Shown here: positions 1 through 8,800 of the stretch, piece after piece
Layout: every line of letters begins with the position of its first letter
Numbering within the stretch: position 1 is the stretch's first letter
DNA from: Anas platyrhynchos
Taxonomy: Eukaryota; Chordata; Aves; Anseriformes; Anatidae
NCBI RefSeq assembly: GCF_047663525.1
Contig: NC_092605.1
Coordinates: forward strand, 496,001-560,000
Reading direction: 5' to 3'
DNA: 64,000 nt
Made by a program: the position numbers and the translations under genes
The notes under the pieces: model-generated
Databases searched by the model: none
The model's input: the letters and a program-made list of their open reading frames with translations, nothing else
Told to the model about the DNA's origin: nothing

Positions 1-1712
1 CATGTGCACCCGCAGCCCGTAGCGCTCCGCAAGCTGGTGGACCTGGGATGGGGCAGAGGAGCCACTGGTGTCCCCGGGAGCTGCTGGTGCCCCCTGGAGC
101 CGCTGCCCCCAGCCCCTCCATGAGCCCCTCCGTGCCGCCCGCTGCCGGCTCCCACCTGCTGGAGGTGGGCGAGGGGCAGCGCGCGGCCCCCGGCCGAGCT
201 GTGCGTGTTCTCCAGGCAGATGAGCTCAGGACGGGGATGGTACCGGCTGCCGTGGGCCTCCCGGACGGCCAGCTCCAGCTGCTCCAGGTCCAAGGTGCCG
301 TCGGGCAGGTCCTGCAGCGCCTGGGAGTGCACCCCAGCCACCTGCACCCAGGGAGCGGAGCTGGGGGGGAGCGGCCCTGCCCTCCCCGTCCCCTCCGTCC
401 CTGCCTCCCCGGGCTGCGGCTCGGGCCGTGCTGTCCCGGGCCGGGCCGGAGCCTTCCGTGCGGCCCCGGCAGCCAGAGGAGGGCAGCAGCAAGCCGCCGT
501 GCCCGCAGGGAGCCGTGCTGGGGCCGGAGCCCGGCACCTACCTGCGCCACCCCGCCGTGCTCGTAGACGTGCAGGTGCGCCCCGGCGCCCAGGAGCAGCT
601 GAGCCCCCCTGCGCTGGCAGTGGCACATCACTGCGGCACACAGGGGCCGTGAGGGAGCTGCACGGCCGCGGGCAGCCCCGAGCAGGGCGGCTCAGCTGGG
701 GATGCCCGCGGCCCTGCGGCTCTGCTGCTTTGCAGGGCTCCGGTGCCGGCCGCGGCACCGCTCTGCAGCAGGACATCGCCTGCGGGACGGGGGCACGACC
801 CTGGGGGAGTGCTGGAGCTGCTCCGAGCGTGGGGCAGGTCCTCGGGGGGTCTGACTGCCATGGCAGGAGGCAGGGGAGCAGGGCGAGGATGGGGAGCAGC
901 TGGGGGGGCCCTGCTCGCCCTCCCTGCCTCGTGCACGCACGTGGCCAGAGCTGGAGCGGAGCCCACCCTCCTTGCAGCGCACAGCAGAGCCCTGCTCATG
1001 CGCGGGGCAGGAAAGCGAGCTGGGTAAAGGTTAATGGAGCACGAGGGGTGGCCACGGGAGCCCTCTCCACCAGTAAGGGGTTTGGTCATCCGCAACGGGA
1101 AGCAGGGCAGCGGCTCTGGGGTCTGGCCGGATTCATGCTGCACTGCTGAAGCTTGTGGTTGAATGGGCTGAGCACACCAGGAGAGGCACCCAGCTGAGCA
1201 GGAGCTCCGAGCTGCCTTCTCCACCGGGCTCTCCCCTGTGGCCATTCGGACGTGATGTACCTGGAGCTTTCTGAGCAGGACCGGGGCTCTCCTAGAGAGG
1301 AGTGAGGCTGGGGAGGGAGAGCTGCACTGAGCTCTGGGCACTCACCTGCGATGAGGTTTGCCATCGTGGCTGTGGGTACAAAAAGGGCATCTTCCATCCC
1401 TAGCAACTTTGCGGCCAGGTGCTGCAGCTCTGCACGGAGGAAAGGCACAGACAGCCTGTGTGAGAGGGAGGTCTGCTGGGCCTCGGAGGGGGCACCGCAG
1501 CCCCGTGACCCACAGCCTTGGCCCCCTCCCCAGCCCTGGCCCCGCTGTCCCTTGCAGCTCAGGAGCAGCTTCCCCCGTGCTCACCATTGACTGTGGGATC
1601 CTCGCCATAGTCATCATCCCCCACAGCAGCCTGGGCCATGGCACGCCTCATCGCCTCGCTGGGCTGGGTGACGGTGTCACTGCGCAGGTCCACCACGTGC
1701 TGCGGGCGCCTG
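1..1712 (-). CDS. THA1: Threonine aldolase, N-terminal exons (partial, runs off left edge)
   Basis: PLP-dependent aldolase that cleaves L-threonine or L-allo-threonine to glycine and acetaldehyde. Five exons are readable on the minus strand: 1585-1712, 1346-1429, 542-630, 156-341 and 1-42. All have GT-AG borders and phases carry across (1, 1, 0, 0). The spliced protein has the family opening [17 protein letters not shown], then [34 protein letters not shown] and [13 protein letters not shown], and stops at the edge in GLRVHM, just before the expected DGAR segment. The PLP lysine lies outside the window. The start is unresolved: the 1585-1712 exon opens at a CAG acceptor and its reading frame stays open upstream, so a short first exon is missing. 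No frameshift or stop breaks these exons, whereas the human copy is a pseudogene (THA1P). The neighbouring SOCS3 supports the assignment. Confidence 0.88.
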
Positions 1713-1984
1713 CTGGGGACAGCGGGGTCCCTGCAGCTGCGCCAGTCCCTGAGGACAGGCCTGCCCCTCACCCCTGTGCCCTGCACTAAACCAGACCCCG
1801 CAGCAGTGGCTGTGCAGAGCTGGCCCTGCACCAGCACCTGCTCTGGGAGGGTCCCGTGCAGCCCACCCAGGCGGTGCTGAGCCCAGCCGTGCCCCCCAGC
1901 CTGCCGCCTGCCGCCTGCACGCACCCCAGGGCCGCTCCGCCCTGCACCGGCCACGCATCGCCCCCGGCTCCGGTGCCCCCATTT

Positions 1985-2064
1985 GCCCTGCTGCTGCGGC
2001 GGGGCCCCGGTCCGTGCAGCCAGGCCCGGCGGAGCGCAGCGCCCGCGCCCCGCACCGCCAGCAT
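1985..2064 (-). CDS. THA1: Candidate first exon of THA1 (mitochondrial leader-like)
   Basis: An ATG at 2062-2064 (minus strand, purine at -3) opens a short frame beginning [16 protein letters not shown]. It is rich in Ala, Arg and Leu with no acidic residue, as in a mitochondrial targeting peptide. It lies in a CpG-rich stretch (about 1900-2170) that could be the gene's promoter. I could not find a convincing GT donor that joins it in phase to the exon at 1585-1712, so both the right frame and the 3' end are uncertain. Confidence 0.25.
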
Positions 2065-2169
2065 CGCCGGGACCGCCGGGATGGCCGGGACCGCCCCACC
2101 GCAAGGGCTCCCGGGGCGCGTAGTCCATGCAGGGCCAGGCCGTCCTGCACTGCTGCCTGCGGCCCAGCC

Positions 2170-3300
2170 AGCCACGCTCCCCGGCGGGGCTGCAGCATGG
2201 GGGGCAGCCCGAGGCCACCCAGGCCATGAGGGCTGCAACCCGAGGGACAGCCAAGGATGGCGGGCGCCCCGCTCCTGCCTCACGGGCCCCCAGGCACCCC
2301 CCGGGGCCGGCTCAGGGGATGTTGGTGCCCTGCAGCGCCCGGCCCTCTGCAGATCCTCCCCGTCCCATGCCCCTGTGCTGTGCCTGTGGCCACTCGGTTG
2401 TCACCATGGGGGCAGGTGGAGGTGCTGGGGCTGTGGGGTGGGCGCTGCTCGATGCCCCCATGCTCCCCTGTGGCCCCTTGTCCCATGGCAGGGCTGCCCG
2501 GGGAGCCCGGGTGGCACGAGGCCGCCTGCCCCGCTCAGCTGCGGCTCCGCGGATGGACCTGCGAGTCTGCACGCACAGAGAAGGGTGTTTAATGGCAATT
2601 GCTGCCGCCACGCTGCTGACAGGAAAGGCTCGGGGTGACCTTTGCTGCTGGGAATCGTCTCCAGCTTCTGGCTGCATCTGCCCCTGCAAACAGCTGACAA
2701 GCAGCCCTGTGGCACTGCCGGATAAACACGGATTAGAGCAGTGCTGCTGTCAGCCGCGGGCAGCTCCGCAGCTCTCAGCACTTTCTGCACTGGGGAGGGG
2801 GAACTGTGGGCATCTGGCTGCTGGCACAAATCCCTGCTGCAGCCCGCGGGGCACCGCCTGGCACAGCAGCGAGACCCCCGCCTCCTTGCCCTCGGGCTGG
2901 ACCGGGTGGGAGGCTGCACACGCGGGATGCTCCATGGACACTGCGGGCCTGCGCGCACGGGGCTGTGCCGGGAGCCCCTGGGCTGTGCCCCTTGTGCTGC
3001 AGGAGGAGCAGGGCTGCCACGGGCTGGGCGCTGCAGCTTGCTGGTGCTGGGGGGTGGCAGCACAGGGCCCCAAACCTCCCCTCAGGGGCCTGGTGCCGCT
3101 CCTCTCACACATGCTGTGCCCGCAGCCTCCCTGTGCCATGTCCCTGGTGCAGCCACATGCATTGCGGCCCCGCTCTGCTGCTGCCTTCCTCCTCCATCGC
3201 CCGGCCCCGGCCCCCGCAGCCCCCCTGGCTCACTGCCCACGCTCCTGGGCGCGGGGCCTCCTCGCTGCCGCCCGCCACAGCCCGCGCTGTCACCCTGCAG
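2170..3300. other. Gene-free GC-rich interval upstream of THA1
   Basis: Open frames here are long on both strands only because GC-rich DNA has few stop codons. None shows recognisable protein similarity or paired splice sites. An AT-richer patch at about 2590-2750 contains a GGTGACCTTTG sequence (nuclear-receptor half-site on the minus strand) and GATAAACACGGATTAG, but nothing strong enough to call. Confidence 0.5.
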
Positions 3301-3480
3301 ATGAGTGAGCCATAAACAGTCCTTCACAGAGACGTTTTTCACACACAGGGCCACATGTTAACAGTTTTTCTTTATTTACTGCCTCCATTTCCTCTTTGTT
3401 CCAGGAACTTGTCCTCCAACTTCAAGCTGCTCATGATTAGGCAAAAAGGCCTCTAATCTCCCCGATCTGATTTACCGTCA
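3300..3480. promoter_or_regulatory. AT-richer islet with perfect STAT palindrome
   Basis: This is a sharp drop in GC content within GC-rich surroundings. It contains GTTCCAGGAAC at 3398-3408, a perfect TTCNNNGAA STAT element. The same 11-mer occurs on the opposite strand at the SOCS3 promoter (21601-21611). Runs such as TTTCTTTATTTAC and CATGATTAGGCAA lie nearby. No coding frame is supported. A distal regulatory element is an inference from motif and base composition only. Confidence 0.35.
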
Positions 3481-5429
3481 CTGAGAGCAGACGCTTCCCG
3501 TTACTGGCCCTGGACCTGGGAGCACGGACAGCCGCGCTCTGCCGGCTCCCCGCGCCTCGCCTCTCCTCCCCGAGGCTTCCCCGCCGCACGCGCTGCCTTC
3601 CCAGCAGCTTCCCCTTCCAGTAAGCGTGCGGCAGCCCCGCGGCCAGGCCGTGGGCGAAGGGCTGGGGGAAGCGTGCCCGCGGGCTGGGCACCCGGCACCT
3701 CTGGGCGGCTGCCTCGCGCCTTGGCTGCGGCCCCCCCGCCCGCTTGCCCACCCGCTCCTGCTGCTCCCGGTGCTGCCGGCGGGGCCGGGGGTGCCCGTAG
3801 GGCGGTCAGGCCAACATCAGCACCATGCACAGCCTGGGGCTGGGAGCGGTGTCTGCAATGCTGCGCTCAGGGACTGGCGGGGCTGTGCGGGGTTTTGCAG
3901 CGTGCAGCCTCCCAGCAGCAGCTCCGTGGCGGCCCTGCTCTGGGCCTGGAGTTTGGCGCCAGGCAGGGGACACCGCGCTGGAGGTGGCCGAGCCCTTTGC
4001 AGCACCTCGCTGCGTGGTGAGGATCCTCTGCGGACTGCCACGTCCCGCAGCCCCCTCGCTGCGAGCCACCGGGGCTCTGCCTGCGATGCTCAGCACCAGG
4101 AGCGGCCTCAGCAGGACCCTGCAGCCACCAGCATCTGCCCCCCCCCCCAGGCCACGTGGAGCCCAGCGGGGCTGTGGGGGGGCTCAGCGGGAGCCAGCAC
4201 CGGGCACCCAGGGGAAGGCTTGTGGCCGCGTGCGGGGCTGGAGGAGCCAAGGCCACAGGCGCGTGGGCAGCCCGAGGGCAGTGCTGGCGCCTGGCTGGCA
4301 GCTGGGGGGCTTGGCTGGTGCCTGGGGGGGCTCAGCCGGGGCCAGGCTGGCCACGGGCTTGTGGCCACCACCTGCCAGCACCGACCCAGCGGCTCCCGGC
4401 CCCACCGAGCGTGCAGCCGCCGTTGGGCTGAGCGCATGCTGTGAAGGTGCCTCCCCAGGGCTAAAATTAGCTGCTGGGCCCTGGCCGAGGAGCGGATCCC
4501 ACATCCCGCTGGGGAGGATCGGGTTTCCCTACGCCCTCCCCCTGCCACAGGAGCTGGCAGCCGCTGGGGCGATTCCCGGAGCCGGGCCGGGCTCCCCCCT
4601 GCCTCCGGCCCCACAGGCGGCTCCACAGCAGCCAGGGCCCGGCACCGCGCCCCTGCCCGCACTGGCAGCGCACCTCCTGCCCCCCCGGCAACCACCCTGG
4701 GGCTGGGGGCCCTGCTGAGTGTCCTCTCTGTGGGTCCCTCGGGGGGGGCTTGGGCTGGGGGCCGGTGCAGCTCTGGGCTCCTCAGCCATCGCTGCAGCCG
4801 GGGCTGAGCCACTGCCCCCCCCCTGCACACACGTGTGCCCAGTGCCGCCAGCCAGGCTGTGCGGACATGGCCTGGGGAGCACCGGGAGCTCTGCTCCCTG
4901 CCTCCCAGACAGAGGGCTGAGGGGTCTGGGGGCTGCTGGGGTGCTGGGGTGCAGGGAAAGGTCTCTCAGCGGGGCCATCAGGGGGTTGGGTGCAGCAAGG
5001 TGCTGGTTCTGCTCGGGTTTGGGACTGGTCCTACTGGAGCTGTGGAGGCAGCCCTGCCGGGCTGCAGGGTGCCGGTGCCACGGGGCATCCCGTGCCATGG
5101 GGAGGTGGGCTGGCTGCAGCACTTGGCAGGGGCCCTGCAGCCCTCGCCACGTGCTGGGGGTGTTTTCCTCCTGTGCTGCCTTGGCCACACGACCTCGCTC
5201 TGTGCTCTGAGGGGCGCGATAACTTATCCGGCAGGCTGGAGCTGGCCAGCCCTGGAGGGCCCCGCTAAGGCCTGGGCAAAGGGAGCGTGAGCATCAATCA
5301 TCCCCGAGTGGTAGGAGCCGTGGAGCCAACTGATTTCCTACTGTCGGGAACCATGGAGCGATGCCTGGAAGCGCTGGGATGTGCTGGGCTCCTGGCTCAG
5401 CCTGTCAGGGGGACAGCCAGGCCTCCAAC
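3480..5429. other. Gene-free GC-rich interval
   Basis: Low-complexity GC-rich DNA with many short purine or pyrimidine words and C-runs (for example near 4140). I see no exon with known protein similarity, no RNA gene and no intact repeat. Confidence 0.5.
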
Positions 5430-5560
5430 ATGCCGTGCTGTGCTGTGCCACGTTGTGCCGTGCTGTGCTGTGCCACGTTGTGCCACGCCATGCCACATTG
5501 TGCTGTGCCGTGCCACGTTGCGCTGTCCTGTGCCGTGCCGCACTGTGCAGTGCTGCTGCC
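5430..5560 (+). repeat. Degenerate tandem array of TGTGCCRYG-type units
   Basis: About 130 bases built from imperfect 5-10 base words (GTGCTGTGCC, ACGTTGTGCC, ACGCCATGCC). A short second block of the same words is at 5716-5760, and a related run on the other strand is near 7795-7830. This is simple-sequence or minisatellite DNA. The Cys/His/Ala-rich frames across it are artefacts. Confidence 0.75.
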
Positions 5561-5779
5561 CATGCCAGGCCGTGCTGGAGGTGCAGGCTGGCACCGAGGG
5601 CGGGGTGCTGCGTGGCCCCTCTGCACCAGCTGCTGGCCCCGGCCCCCCCATGAGTGCCCCCATGTGCAGGAGCCACCAGGGCTGCCCAGCACGGCCAGCC
5701 TCATGGCTGTCCCGGTGTGCCGGCACCGTGCTGTGCCATGCCGTGCTGTGCCGTGCCGCGCCTTTGACGTGTTCGGTCC

Positions 5780-6680
5780 AAGCTCTTTGGGGCGCGCTCC
5801 GGCAGCCGTTCGCACGTGCGGCACCCGAACGAGACCGAGCCCCGAACAAACAAAGCCTCGACGGCCCCACCTGGACACCGGGGAGCACCCGGCGGGCGCC
5901 GCGGCCCCAGCACGGCTCGGGGGGGCGGCCCGGAGGAGCGGCGGGGGCCCGGCCGGCGGGGGGCCGGGCTCCTCGCCACCGGCGGCCCCCCCCCGAGGAG
6001 GCACCGCGGCGGTGCAGGGGCCGGGTCCCCCGGCGGAGCGGGGCCCGGGGCCGGGCGGGGAGGCTCCAGGCGGCAGCCCCGCGGCCGCCGCGTCCCGGCC
6101 ACCCCGGGCAAGGCAGCGCCGGGGCCGCCCGGTGCCCGCCGAGCTGCGGGCGGCCCGGGAGCGGCGGCGGAGGGGCGGCCGGGCCGGGCGCCCCCATCCA
6201 ACCTGCCGGCCGCCCGGGTGACCCCTCCCTCCGCCGGCAACAACTTTTCCAGTAAACCCACTGCAGAAATCCCGGCTTCCCGACAGGCCCGCCCCTCGGC
6301 TGCCCTGCGGGTGGGGGCCGCGGCGCTTAACCCTTCCCGGCCGGGCGCAGGTGGGAGCGCGCCCGGCGGCGGCTCCGCGCCCGGAGAGGCCCCCCCGGGG
6401 CGGTGGGAGAGGGGCCGGGGCCGGAGGCGCCCCGCGGGGCTGCGCGCCCTGGAGGAGCGCGGTGGGCTTCGTGCGCCAGGCGCGGGGCGGCCGTGCCCCG
6501 GGGGTCCCACCGGGGGCAGCGGCGGGTCCGGGGGGCCGAGGGAGAGCGCTCAGACCCCCGGCCCCCTCCCGACCCCCCTCCCGGGCGGCCACTGCGCCCC
6601 GGCCCCGCGGAGGCGCGGGGGGAAGGCAGGCTGGCATCGCGGTGCGGGGCCGTGCCAAGAGGTCACTGCCAGCGCTGCGA
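5780..6680. promoter_or_regulatory. Orphan CpG island
   Basis: About 900 bases very rich in C+G and in CpG dinucleotides (CGGCGG, CCGCGG and GGCGCG words throughout). This is unlike the CpG-poorer GC-rich DNA on either side. It lies about 3.7 kb upstream of the THA1 candidate start and 15 kb downstream of SOCS3. No recognised exon begins here. An AT-richer notch at 6236-6290 (CAACAACTTTTCCAGTAAAC) sits inside. It may be an unannotated non-coding RNA promoter or a distant THA1 promoter. I cannot decide which. Confidence 0.5.
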
Positions 6681-6701
6681 GGCCTTTTCAGGGCGTGGGT
6701 G

Positions 6702-6736
6702 ACACCGTGGGGGGGACACCGTGGGGGGGACACCGC
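6702..6736 (+). repeat. Short tandem repeat, 15-base unit
   Basis: The unit GTGGGGGGGACACC plus one base occurs about 2.3 times in a row. It is a local simple duplication with no coding meaning. Confidence 0.7.
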
Positions 6737-6739
6737 AGG

Positions 6740-8220
6740 GAGGGGGCTCAGCCCCGCAGCAGGGCAGGAGCATCCCAAAAGCTGAGGAGCCAGAGCGCGG
6801 TCTGGGATAGCCGCAGATACCCGGGGGGCTCCCGAGTGTGACCCTGCCCGTGGCACAGCGGGGCACTGGGTCCCCCGGCGGGACGGTGTCCTGCCCACCC
6901 CCAGCTGAGCAGCAGAGAGGTGCTGTGCAGGGCTGCGTGGTGCCGGTGCTGCTGGGTGGGCATGCAGCCCCCCCATAGGCAGCGGGCACCCCCAGCCAGG
7001 CCCAGCTCAGCTGCTGGGAGCAGTGGGTGAGCGTGACCCACAGGGACGGGAGGGAGCCGTGGCCATTGCAGCCCTGCCTGCGCCCTCCTCGCCCCCCGCA
7101 GGAGCCAGCCGGCCCGGGGCAGCATCCTGGCTGCATGAGGGGCTGGGCTGGGAGGGGGTCCTGGTGCAGGACGGCTCCTGCGAGGTGGGGAGCAGCTCTT
7201 GGGGGCACTCTGTGAGGGAGGTGGCTCTGCACAGGGGCACGGGGGCTGGCGTGCCCTTCCCAGCGCCCCCGGGATCGGGGTTCTGTGCTGGGCTGCCCCT
7301 GGCGTGCCCTGCCTGCCGCCAGCCCTGGCCCCACGCTGGCTGCTGCACTGGCCCAGGCAGGGCTGAGGTAAGTGCTGTAATTGTTTTCTCTGTGGCCCGA
7401 GATGAATAATTGAGAGGTCTTTGAGGAGAATTAATTAGCCCGTTTATTGGCAGTAAATGCTTTTCTCCAGATGATGAAATAGATCCTGCGCCACACGTGG
7501 GGCGGGCGGATGCAGGTCGCTGAGGTTGCTCTGGAGCTCACCAGTGCCAGGTCTGTGCGCTGGCTGTGCTGGTGCCCTGTGCCCACCACGGGGCAGGCAT
7601 GCTGGTGCCGGTGCCTGCTCCACCACCTCCTGCAGCCCCATGTGCCTGGAGCACGCTGTGCCCACGGGAACCTGGCATGGGCAGGAGCAGGGGCACTGAG
7701 GGGCAGGAGACCCCACCTGGGAGCTCCTTCCAGGCTGCTCCGCACAGGGCAGACCAGAGGGTGTCTCTTGGACAAATCCGTCTGTTTTTGGCCGAGCTGT
7801 GCCCCGCTGCACAGCACAGCATGGCATGGCACAGGGGTGCAGAGGGGCAGGAGTGAGGCACGGAGTCCCTTGGCTGCCTGAAGCCCTCAGCTGAGCCGCG
7901 CTGCCCACCTGAGCCAGTCCCTTGGTCACCCACTGCTGGCACCCCTGCTGTCCCCATGTCCCTCCTGGTCATTTGTGCTGCCACGGTGGTGCTGGAAGGG
8001 GAGACCCCGGCGTGTGGCAGGGGGACCCTCTGCCCCCCACCATGCCATGGCTGCCCTCTGCCTCCCGGCTCGCAGCCTGTCCTGGGGGCTCCCACCCTGA
8101 GCAGGCCCCCGTGCGTCCCCTTCTGCCTCCTTCCTTGCAGGTGCCAAGGTGGTGCCAGCCGGGAGCTTGGGGCTCGCATCTCTCACATCTCCTGTGCCTC
8201 CTCCCCTCCTCCCCCGGGTG
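6740..8220. other. Gene-free interval with AT-rich islet at about 7370-7500
   Basis: Mostly GC-rich DNA without recognisable exons. At 7370-7500 the base composition falls abruptly. The sequence GAATAATTGAGAGGTC followed by AGAATTAATTAGCCC contains homeodomain-type TAATTA cores. Such islets in GC-rich avian intergenic DNA are often conserved non-coding elements, but conservation cannot be tested here. Confidence 0.35.
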
Positions 8221-8229
8221 TGAGGGGAA

Positions 8230-8800
8230 GGGCCATGCATGGCCAGAAATGCTTAAACAAGGATTTCCTTGTTGCTGCACGAGCTGTTTGCCTTGCTCCC
8301 AGGCCAGCCGTTAATGAGGTTTGGCAGGAGGCACTGGCAGCCCCAGCCATTGGATTTCTATAAATCAACCTGGTGCTAATGCACGGGGCTGGCTGGGATG
8401 GATCTGCTCAGCCTCGGTGCACGGGTTCGCAGCCCGCGGGCTGCCCGGCGTTGCCTGCTGTGGAGGGGAGGCTGTGAGCAGCCAGCCCAGCCACCGGGGC
8501 TGGGGTTGCTCTGCCACAGCGAGATGTTCATGTTGTTTGTGGGTTGGTGCAGTTGGATGAGCTGTGCCTGGATCCAGGGGCAGGGTGGGTTTGGCAGCAC
8601 CGGGGCGGCTGTGCAGGCCCCTCTGGGCACGGAGCAGCTCCTTGGGGGAGCCGTAGGCAGCCTCTGGGCACGGAGCATCCTGGAAAGGCGGGGAGGGGGC
8701 TGCGGCTTCCCAGCAGGCCGGCTGGAGCGGCCCCTGCAGCTGTTCATTTCCAGGAAAGTGTAAAACAAAATAAAGCAGCTCCCCACGGCCAAAGTCCTGC
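8230..8800. promoter_or_regulatory. Candidate distal element with STAT site
   Basis: An AT-richer stretch at 8240-8390 carries TTAAACAAGGATTTCCTTG, TTTGGCAGGAGGCACTGGC (NFI-like) and CCATTGGATTTCTATAAATC. Farther on, TTTCCAGGAAA holds a perfect STAT core, TTCCAGGAA (8748-8756). It lies about 12.8 kb beyond the SOCS3 promoter on the downstream side. Function is inferred from motifs alone. Confidence 0.3.

Noticed and set aside
5430..5560. Cysteine-rich peptide frames in the TGTGCC repeat
   Set aside because: All six frames give repetitive Cys/His/Ala peptides. This is a property of simple repeat DNA.
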